Shown: piece after piece, positions 12,367-23,203 of the stretch
Layout of the letters: each line of letters begins with the position of its first letter
Numbering within the stretch: position 1 is the first letter of the stretch
Assembly: GCA_034440635.1 (NCBI GenBank)
Contig: JAOTON010000978.1
Coordinates: 124,001-188,000, forward strand
DNA: 64,000 bases
Reading direction: 5' to 3'
DNA from: Lepas anatifera
Lineage: Eukaryota > Arthropoda > Thecostraca > Lepadidae
Notes under the pieces: model-generated
The model's database searches: none
Seen by the model: the letters and a program-made list of their open reading frames with translations, nothing else
Told to the model about the DNA's origin: nothing
Translations under genes and position numbers: made by a program

Positions 12367-13105
12367 GGTGGAAGGATACATGGCATACAGAACTGAGCGA
12401 TTCGGTTGACTCTTATAGTGTCTAACGGCCTGGGAGGAGAGCCGATTTGCCGCGTGAAACGCCTTTGGCCGTATCCTGGTGCATAAGCGTCCCCACCGGC
12501 AAAAAAGTGAGGGGACAGCCAAACTTCAACCTGATGCTGACAAGAAACTATCCACGTTAGAACCAAAAACTCTTCGAATTTGGGCTCCTCGTTGCCCTCC
12601 GCACCAGCTGGTTATAAAAATGTCCGCTTTTCACCCATTTTGACTTAGATCAGGAAATTGTTGGCCAAAAAGTGGGGGGCTAGGCCCCCGGCCCCCTTTT
12701 TCGGACGCTTATGCCTTGGTGAGCTCTCGGTTGGTGACCATCTTGCCTTGAGAGGTTAGTGCTTGGAATACCATACTGGAAGAGGTTGGAGGTCAAATGT
12801 TGGCTCCAATCTTATGTATAGTGTCTATGATGATAACTAGAGCCTCGGGTTACTACGACAGGATTCCAAACTTTGGATGAGTGAGACTAAGTTCTTTTCC
12901 TGCTTGAAGTGCTCATAATACTTAGTTTGAAGATGGCATAGGAGGTTTCATATTTAGACCATAATTATAATTCCTTGGTACGGCCACCTCTCCGCTGGGA
13001 AAATATGTTTTAGTTTTGAAGTAAGCCATGTGATCAATAGGCATAAGTATGTGATCAATAATTTGTATAAGTATATTATTATATCATGTACGCACCTGCA
13101 TCATT
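12367..13105. other. No recognisable feature
   Basis: Ordinary sequence with no open frame of note. Sequence near 12,660-12,720 (GGGGGGCTAGGCCCCCGGCCCCC) is a G/C-run palindrome of the kind found at transposon ends in this genome, but no partner end was found. Confidence 0.25.
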
Positions 13106-13396
13106 TTAGATGACCAAGCGGTTTCTGTCAGTCGTATCATTTCGTCTTTTCCTCTCCGGACGTATTCCAGTGGCAGTGAATGGACCGCTGTTGTGAAATG
13201 CTGGATATCTGGATGCTGGTGCTGGAATGCTGTGTGGGTGCTCCGGTCCGGCTGAGGAGGCCGCGGTGGAGCAGCGCGCCGTGGAGAGCGCCGGCCGCCG
13301 CAGCGGGCCCGGCCTGTTTGTTTCCGGCGCCGCGCCGCTCAGCCGGGCGACTGCGGCCAAGCACAGAAAGCCAACCAAGAGCATCGGTGGGCTCAT
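13106..13396 (-). CDS. Possible small secreted protein (signal peptide)
   Basis: The minus-strand frame from ATG 13,396-13,394 gives a 96-residue product that starts MSPPMLLVGFLCLAAVARLS, a good signal peptide with likely cleavage near SGA-AP. The rest is rich in Pro, Ala, Ser and Arg, with one cysteine and a basic cluster (RPERKRR, a possible proprotein-convertase site) near the end. The stop is at 13,106-13,108; the same frame is open upstream for 41 more codons, which I take as 5' UTR because the hydrophobic segment should be N-terminal. CAG|GTGCGT just after the stop is a candidate 5' splice site in the UTR, so this could also be the first exon of a longer gene in another frame. No family recognised; high GC makes chance openness possible. 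Confidence 0.35.
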   Translation of the reverse strand: MSPPMLLVGFLCLAAVARLSGAAPETNRPGPLRRPALSTARCSTAASSAGPEHPHSIPAPASRYPAFHNSGPFTATGIRPERKRRNDTTDRNRLVI

Positions 13397-13559
13397 AATG
13401 GCTTCTTGTGAGGCAAACCCTGCGGTGTTCCAGCCGGAATGGTTACTGCACGGGTGGTTCGACGGTTTATGGACGGAGGTATTGTCTGGGCCTGGGCTGC
13501 CAGTGTTGAATAGACGCACTTCAGTGCTGGCCGTCTGGTGTCATTGTTGCGTCGGCGCC

Positions 13560-14307
13560 TCAGATTCCTGACGGGGTCCAGATTTTTATTGAATGAGACT
13601 GGTGAGGATGCTGTGCTTTTGAATGGTTATATAGTTGGGTTTATGGACGGAAATACTCTTAGGCATTTTGATGGCCTGTGCATTTATAAAATTAAGGCCT
13701 AACCTGCACCGGGATGGAGTAGGTAGACGTTTGTGAGACCTGCCATTTTGTGCTAGACCTGCCCTCGGCATTGATATCGGCAGGGGTATGATAACCTACT
13801 GATTTAACCAGGTGATGTGCATGGGCGCCGAAAGCGGGGGGCGGGGGAAGAGTTCTTCTGTTGGCCAACCAGGGGGGGACGTCCTCCCCCCAAAAAAATT
13901 GGTCCAACGTCAACCATGCTTTCAGGTACCGATATGCTAAAAATTCGCCTCCCCGGTCAGCACCAGCCCTGGTCCGTTCCCCCTGTGAATATTCCGTGGC
14001 GGCGCCCGTGGTGATGTGCCATTGCGAGGGAGACCCTAATCCTGAACCAACTATCTACAGCCGCCGCCGAGTGACTCTTATTTCAGGACTGCATCTATGC
14101 ACCTCTGTATTGAGAAGTGCTTACGGCCTCACATTTGCGGCGTTTGGTGTTCATATGCTCTACCCAGCGACGGAGAGCCAAAGAATGACGTCATCAGGGC
14201 TGAAAAGTGCTGTTGGCGTGTGGGGATGTAGTGGTAACTGCTCTATTTTGGAGTTTTTATTAGCTTGGCCAAATTTGCAATAACCTCTACGAGTGTTATT
14301 CTTTCTA
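13560..14307. other. No recognisable feature
   Basis: Ordinary sequence. A G-run/C-run stretch (13,835-13,900, AAGCGGGGGGCGGGGG to CGTCCTCCCCCCAAAAAAA) resembles the degraded ends of the GGCGGATCC MITE family but is too diverged to define. Confidence 0.25.
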
Positions 14308-15330
14308 GCTGCCTAACACCCGCCCCAGTGGGCATCCGAGCCACTGTCTCCCCATTGGAGAGGATTCCAAACACCTCCCTTAGTCTTGGATTCTATGCGG
14401 GATTGCGAAAAAGGCAAAGGCTGCTGGATAGCTCATTACATTATGAGCTATATCAGTCAATATTTGGCTCAAATCAACATTGAGGTCCTGACCAGTCAAA
14501 GAAGGTGAAAGGCTAGAGAAGGGTTTATTGGCTCTAGCGCCTGCCTGGGTTTGTTTAGAGGAAATTTTTAGGTGTCATTTGCTTCCTCTCATTACGGCGA
14601 CTCGAATGATATAGAATGTGACTATGCTAGGTAAAAATCAAAATGGCCTGACCTAAGGTCGGGTGAAGGTCACCATCTAACCAAATCTATTCATTATACA
14701 TATTAACCGACTTGCAATAGTGCTCCGAATGTATTGGTATCAAAATAAAGCCTGTATCATCATTTCCTGCGACATTATTGACCCAAGTATGAAAACCTGC
14801 TTAGGTAGTCCCAGATGACCGCTCAGAGGTCACAGGTCCAAACGTATAACATGACCCTGAAGAGTGGCCTAAGATACGACGATTTGGAGAATTGGAATAT
14901 ATTCCAAGCTTTATCTACAGAAATAACGTCATTTTAGGCTAATTTCCGTTTTCCCTATACATTAACAATTGATAGGTCATGGATATGAAAAAGCTTGTTG
15001 CCGAAATTTATGATACTCGGCTGGCACATCATTTGATAGGAATATCAGATTAATAGATTAAACCTACTTTCATTGGTGACATTTGAAACATTTTTTATAT
15101 AAGGTCACTTGACCTGGAAGGTGACCTGATCTTAGATGACCCAAACGTAAGATTTTGGGAAAAGTTCCGGAATCAATCAAGGATAAGGTGTACCAAGTAC
15201 GGCGGCGTGAATCGCGTTGCCGTTTTCTGGCGCCATTGGAAACCCCTGAGGTGTGTCCAGACCCCCTCCCCCTGGGGCAAGGGTTAATATTTTACGAGAA
15301 TGGTGCCTAGGAAAATCGGCGAGTGATTGA
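14308..15330 (+). mobile_element. AGGTCA-rich interspersed repeat copy
   Basis: It starts TAACACCCGCCCCAGTGGGC and runs parallel to the copy at 4.13 kb: shared AGAGAAGG…TTATTGGCTCTAGCGCCTG, GAAAACCTGC.TAGGTAGT, GAGGTCACAGGTC and CTAAGATAC. It carries many AGGTCA/TGACCT hexamers. The right end has GGGGGAGGGGGTCTGGAC-like sequence (as its complement, at about 15,258-15,275) and a CTCGCC-like terminus as in other copies. Non-coding. Confidence 0.65.
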
Positions 15331-16706
15331 ATGCCTTTTGATGTTATTTTATTCGTCCCATCCGAAAAGCTCACTATGAAACTTCTTTGGAGAGTCGTAA
15401 AAGCAACGAGAGAACCATTTGGCATGCTGCAGTGGTGCAGCAATATGAGCCGGCTGTCCACAACCCTCTCCAATGCAATCGAGTTCAGATCAGCATCATG
15501 CTGCAGCCATTCTCACTCATCCCCAGCGGGCTCTCGCCTTCACTTTATTGCTTTCATTAGCCATACCCTTCACTTACCGGTCATGCACAGGCGGCCACTG
15601 TTCTCCGTAGTAAAGTGTGATGGCACCCGGCCACCTCTCTGAAGGAAGGCCTCCGAGCGTGCCAGCAGCAGCTCAGCCCTGCCGGCTGCCGCTGCGTTCG
15701 CGTGCCCGCCTCCGATTGCACAGCGCCGAGTGTGGTAACGTTACATCACAGTGCTGAAATTGGCGGCGACAGCGGCGGCGGTGACTGCGGCGAAGGCCTG
15801 CGCAGGGCGGGGGCGCCACTACCGCGCCGTTTTGCATGGCGCGTCGTCGCTGATGCATACCGCCGCCGCCGCACTGCACGGCTGGCCGCGCCCGCCGCTG
15901 GTCACCAGCAGGGTGAAACCGGCGCCGCCGGTTGGCGAGCGGCGCGTGCCGTCCGTCGCGTCGGTAGCTTTCACGCGCTGGCGCGTGGGACAGGAGCGGC
16001 GCCTCTGTCGACCGGTGGCTCGCGTGGAGCGCGCTGACTGACGCGTGCCGCTGAGGGTCCCGGTGTCAGCGATACTGGACGGTGCTGAGAGACTCACCCA
16101 GGCAGGCAGATCCGGCCCCGCACACCCCGAGCTGGTATGCAGCTTTCTTTTAGACGAACGGGCTTTGGCTGCGTAGTATCCCGTGTACGCCAGGCCCATA
16201 GCCTGCAGTTGGCGCGTTTAATGAGGTCATCAGAAAACGGATGTGGAGCCGATAAGAAAATACCGGATCTTGCAGAAGCAATTTTTGCTTTGGATTGCGC
16301 AATAGTTGCCCTAAATCATTATTAAGGCTTATAACAGGACACTTCGTGACGTTTCTGAGTGTTTAAGGTGCTCCCAAAGCGGGTTTCAAATAAGGCACCC
16401 TATGCAGATGTCTTGGATTTTTTTCAATGAAGAGTTCTGTCTAGTTCCATGATTGAGCTTCCCTCTTCTCTGTCCATGCATAGGTTTTATAATTGACGGA
16501 TGACTTTGCTGCTAATTGCAGGTTTCTTCAATTTTTAAAGCCGCTTTGAGCCACTTCCTGCGGGATGGACGCCATAACACACCAAGCTAACGTACTCATT
16601 GACCACGGTGTCATATCTGTATAATTGGCTTATTACCATGACCTGCGGTGGCTGCAGGAGGGACTCTGATGCAGGACTCTGACGTTCGCCTCCGCCTCTG
16701 TTACAG
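15331..16706. other. CpG-rich island at 15.66-16.16 kb, no sure gene
   Basis: 15,660-16,160 is strongly GC- and CpG-rich, with frames open on both strands by composition. It could be a promoter-type island for a plus-strand gene containing the exon at 16,707, or an exon of its own, but no domain, clear start context or matched splice pair could be supported. The rest has nothing recognisable. Confidence 0.3.
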
Positions 16707-16786
16707 CGTGGAGGGGCCGGCTGTGGCTCTTCCTGTTGGTGATGCTGCCGCTGCCCTCGGTGCCGGACCCCGAGCTCCCCGATGAC
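16707..16786 (+). CDS. Candidate signal-peptide exon
   Basis: A pyrimidine-rich acceptor (CTCCGCCTCTGTTACAG) and a consensus donor (GAC|GTAAGT) bracket 80 bp. The middle frame reads WRGRLWLFLLVMLPLPSVPD then PELPDD: a basic start, a hydrophobic core and a small-residue end, typical of a secretory signal. It enters in phase 1 and leaves in phase 0. Phase 0 is also what the chitin-binding exon at 37,113 needs, so the two could be consecutive exons across a 20-kb intron filled with transposons. That link is inference; any other secreted gene is possible. The ATG would lie in an upstream exon that I did not find. Confidence 0.4.
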
Positions 16787-18905
16787 GTAAGTGGTGCCCT
16801 CGCCACCCGCTCTAAAGTGAAAATGACTGAGTAACAACCCCCAGAATATGCTGCGGTGCTCAATTTAGAGGAAAATGGAAACCTGGGGAATGAATGTTTT
16901 TCTTGTCTGCCCTCTACTGCCATCGCTGGATTTTCGAGTTTTGTCATCGCAGGATTTATAGGATGCTTTTTGTACATGGTTCTGCGTGGCCTTGGCCTGA
17001 GTCAATACATTTTAAGCAGTGTGGATTGTTTTGCACACCCAAACACCATACAATTTTAACGTCATTCTCCCAGAATGTGTTAGTGATAAATTATTGTTTT
17101 CTGGATTTTTTTCTGGGCAATGGAATTGAAATAGAAGGTAACATAATATTTGGAAAGCCAAGATGACATCTTGTGATTAATGTCATCTTGATGATTACCA
17201 ATATGTTGTTGCGACACTCTCCATTCCTGTCATTGGGTAGTTCCAGCTATAAGAGTGCTTAATGTGTTCGTTTCATGAGCCTTAGCTTTTGTACTTTGGT
17301 TCAAGTCCCTAGGCGCCCGGACAGGCGGAAATGCACGTAAGAGCTCTGAGAATACCACACATTCCACTCTTTCTTTCTTCGTGACATCATAGGAAACCGC
17401 ATGGGATTCGTCCATAGGCTTAATGCACTGGAAAACCACACCGATTATTCTAGCTTGTAAGTGTAGCTATGGATTTCACATCCATGTTAGTGATCCTGTA
17501 CGTAAATGTGTTCACAACAGACTTTCCCTGCAGGTAGGTATCGGTGTTATGACCGGGAAACCATGCAAGCCACCTCATCAGTCATTATCTGAGCTCTATG
17601 TATTCAGCTCCCACCTTGCCCGCTGTGGAGAATATGCGAATATTGCCCAAGTTTTTAAGGGTTAATCTGCCGCACACAATTGATGTCTTAGACCCGACGT
17701 TGGAAAATATAGACCTGATTTAGATCCATTTATACATAAATGATGACCTTTTCTAGGCCCAGTAAAGTGTCCCAATTTTTTCGTGATTTTTTCGATTAAC
17801 TAGTTCACTTTTTGGGGAGTATTTTCATGTCCTTAACATTGTGTCTCGACTGTCAATTATTGTATTCCGGGCATTATTGTACTACTCCAGCAGCAAAGCT
17901 AAGCAAGGTGGGGAGTAAACATTGAAACAACATCGTTGGTCTCGTTACTGCTCTCCCTACTTTGCCGCCGCGGCAAAAGTCCTGTCATTTTCTTCAGTCG
18001 TCTTCCATCAGGGCATGGGTGGAGATCCCGGGGGTTGGGGAGTCAGGACCCTCCCTGATTTGGAAATCGAGAGAACCTGGGGGGTCAGCCCGGGTCCTAC
18101 ATCCTCTGCTCTCGCAAAATATTTTCGAACCTATAAGTAATGATAGTTCAATTCGCGGCATTTGTGTGATCGGCTGAGTCATAATTTGACCTATCTGTCC
18201 CTTTGCATCTTCTTTGTAGAGGAGTACTTGAGACCAGGGGCGGCGCTACGGCTTCCCGTCACGACCATGCGTCAGGAAAAGTACGGGCCCCCGAGCTGGT
18301 CTAGGGACCCTCAGTTGAACTAAGTAGCACACTAAGTCGGTTTTTCACAGAGGATACGTGATTTAGTGTTGGGTCATGCTCTTACCTTAACACGCTCAGT
18401 GGAGAGGGGTCTGAAGTCAACGTGCAGTGGAGGGTCCTGAAGTGCCCCCCCTGAGATCTCGGAAACCAAGAGGGTTTGAAATCACCCGTTGAGAGGTGCG
18501 TGAGGGCGATGGTGATCTACGTTATGGCCAGGTTTTATTGACCTGGCTCAGTGTCTTCAATGTCAAAGGAGGTTGTAAATGTCCCTCAGCTGAATTAAGC
18601 AGCACCCTAAGTCGGTCTTTCACCGAGGATATGGACCGTGCTGGAAACCTATTGGGAAATGCCATGATTATGCAGAAAGGCGGTAATACACTGAAAGTGC
18701 AGGCAAACTGGTGCGACTGCGCGATTGCGACGGTCTCAAAATATAGGCATGAATTTGAAAGTATATATGTAAACAAAATGGAACCAATTTTTTTAATTCT
18801 TTCACCAATCGCCGCACCCATGCTTTCTCTCAAATGTGGCCGAGCAGAGTATTCTGGCGGCAAACGATTCCCGGGCACATTGGAAAATAGGTGGAGGCAC
18901 CTTAA
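16787..18905. other. No recognisable gene
   Basis: Ordinary sequence with short unrelated frames. A 148-codon plus-strand frame (18,496-18,942) runs into the MITE at 18,906 and has no domain signature, so I do not call it. G/C-rich segments at 18,010-18,100 and 18,230-18,500 resemble decayed forms of the GGG.CCC tandem repeats that follow. Confidence 0.3.
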
Positions 18906-19348
18906 AGGGAATGTGGCACCTTCACAACGTGATTTTAACTGAGATAGCCAAGTTGTAAAGCAGGTTGGAAAACCCGGTACTCCATATTTCATTTGTCTTG
19001 GAACTCGATATTTCCGTAGAAAAAAACCTACCTGACACTAGCCCCCTCAGCCCCCCGTTGCCGGTGACCATTTTTGTGAGCTACTGGTGTGACGACATAT
19101 GCTGATGTCACGATGTGCATCAGCCAATCGAAGCCCTTGAAGCGTTTCAAGTATGGTAGTGGTTGCCAGATCGTGACATCATCCACAGGCTGATATTTAT
19201 TTCTTTTTCTAGAGGAGTATTTTTAAAAACCAAATATTGAGCTTATTGTACATTTTTCAGAGAAATCGTGAGTGGTTTCATTATTTTTGACTAAAAGTAC
19301 GCCTAATAACACTAAATTCCTGGATTCGACCAAGGTGCCACATTCCCT
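18906..19348. mobile_element. TTAA-flanked MITE, full-length copy
   Basis: 443 bp bounded by perfect inverted ends AGGGAATGTGGCACCTT and AAGGTGCCACATTCCCT, and by TTAA on both sides (18,902-18,905 and 19,349-19,352). TTAA duplication is the hallmark of piggyBac-type transposition. The interior is AT-rich and non-coding. Other copies occur at 46,449-46,898 and, truncated, at 47,352-47,634, with about 95% identity by eye to the former. It would depend on a transposase encoded elsewhere. Confidence 0.85.
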
Positions 19349-19352
19349 TTAA

Positions 19353-21830
19353 GACCCCCTGAGCTTCGCGTGTTAAGGTCTCCGAGTGGTGTTAGGACCC
19401 CTGAGATGGTATGGGTCCCCTGAGCTGATTTGGCGCTCCTTGAGGTGATTCAGGGCCCTTTAGCTTGACTGGGCCTATGAATTGGCGTGGAGCCCCCGCG
19501 TTGGTGTTGACCCCTTTCCTTTAGCAGGTTTGGGATTCCGTGAAGTTCAGCTAGGCCTCAGTCCCTGAAATAGACTAAGACCTGCAACTGGTTTGGACCC
19601 CTGGGATGGTGTGGGCCCTTGAGCTGGGCTGGGCCCTTTACATGGTCGGGTCCCCTGCAGTGATCTTGAGAACCCTGGGCTAAACTGGACCTCTAAGAGT
19701 TGGGACATGAGCTCACCGTGGACCCCTTATCTGATCCGTGGCCCCTGAACTTTTATGGGGCCTGCCAGATGGTTTTTGGACCCCTGAGCTGGTCTGCACC
19801 CCTGATTTGAATTTGTACCTCCTGAGATCAAAGTTTCGTAGGGGCTATTAGGCTGTTCTGGGGCCCGCTTATCTTGAAACACATGGGCTGATATGGACCC
19901 GTGAGTCGACACTGGGACCCCTGAGCTTTTTGGGACCTTTTATCTTGCCTTACCCTCCTGAATTGATATGGGACCTCCCTCAGATGTTTTTAGGACCCCT
20001 GAGATGTTCTGGAACTCATCAGATGTTCTGGAACCCCTGAGTTGGTTTTTTTGCGTACTGAGATGGAGTTTCACTAGGGGCCCCGACCTGTTCTGGTGGC
20101 GCTTGAGAGACTCTTGCACAGGAGGTTCTAGACTTGAGCTTGAGGCCCCTCGGTATCGTCCTCTGAGTTTTTCTGAACCCCCTGAGCGACTTTGGGGTCC
20201 CTGAACAGGCCTGGCCCCCTGAGTTGTTGGTGGGTCCTCTGACGTGATATTGAGTCCCCTCAGTTGATCTGGGGTCCCTTTAGATAACCAGGCCCCCACA
20301 ATGATCTTGAAACCCATGTGTTGGTACTGGAGCGCTCTGCGCTTGTCGGGACCCTTTAATTGGTATCAGCTGGTCTTGGGCCCCCTGAGTTGGTTGTGAG
20401 CCGCCGGAGAGGGAGTTTTGTGGGCAGCCCCTGGACTGTTCTGGGGCCGTGAGATGATATTACTCATGAGCTTACAGGCTCAGCCTTAGACCCTGAGCTG
20501 GCTCAGGGGCCATGAACTGGTCTAGGGCCCCTGAAAGAATTTACTAAGGAGGTCTCTGGCTTGGTCATAAGGCCCTATCTGGATTGGTGTCCCTTGAGCT
20601 GGCAAGAACCCCTGAGCTGGTATTGGGCCCTTTAAATGGGTATGGGTCTCTTCGCTTGTCCAGGCCCTATTGTGCTGATTTAGGTCCCTTGAAATCTTCG
20701 GGGGCCCAACTGGTCTGGCCCACCGAGTTTTTCTGAGCCTGCTGAGCCGATTTAGGGCCCTCACAGCGGGTCTTGTCCCTGAGCTGATCTGAGGCCTTTT
20801 CAGATGGTCAGGGTCCCCTCCCTGATCTAGAAACCTCGGTGCTGGCACTGGCGCTTTTTGAGCCGTCAGGGGCCCCTATCTGGTCTGGAACCTTTTAAAT
20901 GGTATGGCCCCTCTCGGCTAATCTTTGGTCTCATGAGTTGTGTTTGGGCCTCCTGAGAGGGAGTTTTGCAAGGGGTCCCTAGGCTGATCTGGTACTCTGA
21001 GAGAGGTCAGGATACAGGATCTTACTGATTTTGTCTTGGGGCGTAACCTGGTTTGGGGCCACCTTAGCTGGTAAGGGCCCCTGAGAGGAGCTACATAAGA
21101 GGTTTCTGACTCTGTCCTATGGCCCCTAGCTGGATTAGTGTCCTTTGAGCTTACAAGGGCTCCTGGGTTGGTATCGGGTCCGTTTAATGTATGGGCCTTT
21201 TTGGCTTGTTTGCGGCCCCTTGTGCTTATCTGGGGCATCGTGAGTTCGTCGAGGCACCCAGCTGGTCTGGCCCTCTTAGTTTGTATGGGCCTCCTGAGCT
21301 TAGTGTCTTGGCCTGAGCCTCCTGAATTGATACTGGACCTCTTAAGAGAGAGTTTCACAAAACTGCCTCTGGGCTGTTCTGGATCCTTGGGAGAGTATCG
21401 CACAGGAGCTTACTGGAGTGATATTCGGGCTCAAGCTGGTTTGGGGCCCCTGAGCTAAAAAGGGCCCCTGAGGTAGAATGTCAAAGGAAGTCCTGAGCTA
21501 GCCTAGGGCTCTTGAGAGGAATTATGTAAGAGGCTCCTGACTTGGTGCTAGGGCCACTAGCTGAATTTGTGTCCATTGAAGTGGCATTGGGCCTGTTTAA
21601 CTAGTATGGATACAATTAGTTTGTCTGGGCACATTATTCTGATCTGGGGCCCCGTGAGCTTTTTCGAGCCCTTAGCTCGTCTGGCACCCTGGGTTAGTGC
21701 TGGGCCCATTTAGCTGACCTGGGCCCACTGAAAATACTTTTCAGAAGGTTTCTGACTTGATCGCGGGATCTCTGAGCCAGTGAAGGGCCCCTGAGAGACC
21801 AAATTGGGCGTCTGTACCCACAGTCATGTA
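19353..21830 (+). repeat. Decayed GAGCTGG..GGGGCCCC tandem array
   Basis: Roughly 2.5 kb of a degenerate tandem repeat with a period of about 25-35 bp. The core is near CCCCTGAGCTGGTCTGGGGC, seen as scattered pieces such as GGGCCCCTGAGCTGATCTGG and TTGGGCCTCCTGAGAGG. Some longer modules (TTTTCAAGAGGAG- and TAAGAGGTTTCTGACTTGGTC-like) recur every ~500 bp (20,530, 21,070, 21,510, 21,740), so a higher-order unit was once present. Non-coding. Related arrays occur at 34.5-35.2 and 48.5-49.8 kb. Confidence 0.7.
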
Positions 21831-23148
21831 TCGGAGAGAAATCGTGGTTGTAATTGGTGTTTACAGGAGACCCGCCTTTTGTTATTTGCTATGGTTTCAG
21901 TACTCGGTAAAACGTGATGGGACCCTGCGTGAAAAGTGGTGGGTGGAGGGGGCACAAAATATTATCCGTCCTCTCCCACTCTGAAAAGTGAAGGACGCAT
22001 CTCCCCGTCCCCCAGCGGTGAGACCCATGATTCCATACACGAACAAATATCAATAAAGTGGTTTAATGAAAGCTATTGATTTTTCACACATTCAAGGAAC
22101 GACTTTTCGTGGCATAATTTCTTTTTATAAAATTTCCTTTGATGTATGGTGCAGTTTTTTTGTAATGGAATTTTAGAAGGCAAAACCATCGAGTGAGAGA
22201 GAAAGGGGGAGAAACAGCGTAGACAATGAGCCAATTTTACGGAAACAGCATACTGGAGCTAGCTATCGCCATGCTGTAGCATGCCTCAGATTCTGTTTAT
22301 TTATATCATCAATATATTTTATTTTATAATATTTTAGGGCTATAATGATGCGCCAATTGCTGGGCCCATAAGACTCCTCAGAAGGGGAATACGCTAGGCT
22401 TGGGCATTGAAATGCATTTTGATTTCACACGATGATGTTGTCTGCTGCCAACACAATTTCATTGAGGACCAGATTAAAAGCCCACGGTACGTTATAATCG
22501 TTATCCTTTCAGTGACCGAGTCAACGGTAAAGGTTTAGACCCGTATCTCATTTTGAGTTTCCGGAAAACATCTGATTAAATGCTCGAAGTGTGTTGAAAT
22601 GTGCATGCCGGTTTTACCTCCCGAGGAAGTCATGATCCGGCTCGTGTAAAAATCCCACCATCATACGGCTTTATAAGGTATTTATAGGTATTGCCAGAGT
22701 TTTAGTGTCTTCATTTTCTTACGAAAAACATCCACTCCTGCGGCCTCGACCGGACCGGAACCCCCTGGTTTGAAAAGAGATATCCACCCCTGCATCAGCG
22801 TGAGGTGTATTGTGACCTACATGAAAATAGTGAGGTTGTGAAAAGAACGTATAAAACTGTAGACAGATTTACTAAAAATGTATGGGGAAGTTTGGGTTCC
22901 ACCGAGCTAAAGCCTTCAGTTTCGCCTCCAGGGCCCACGGAAAACTTCACGCCCATTTAAAAGAAACCCGAAGAGACACTGTCTATTCGCCTGATCGATT
23001 TATGCGGGAATTGTTTGAATAGGAAGGATTTTCTGTTTGAAACCTGAAGCGAATTGATGACAAATAATGGACATAGTCAATGCTGTTGATATCAGCGGAG
23101 CGATGTCAGGATTTGTAGAGGTATCCAAATTCCTTGTGTGATACATAC
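21831..23148. other. No recognisable feature
   Basis: AT-richer ordinary sequence. No open frame of note, no splice-bounded exon with a domain, and no repeat that I could pair with another part of the window. Confidence 0.3.
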
Positions 23149-23162
23149 ATACACACATATAC

Positions 23163-23200
<38 letters not shown>
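23149..23200. repeat. (CATA)/(TA)n microsatellite at left PLE border
   Basis: ACATACATACACACATATACATATACAT grades into an uninterrupted run of about 17 AT pairs that abuts the 3' end of the minus-strand Penelope-like array. A matching (TA)n tract with (TGCA)n follows the plus-strand array at 29,936, so both arrays sit within or next to one original microsatellite. Confidence 0.9.

Positions 23201-23203
<3 letters not shown>

Noticed and set aside
18496..18992. 148- and 156-codon overlapping frames on opposite strands
   Set aside because: Both run into the TTAA-flanked MITE and show no domain; the openness is by chance.
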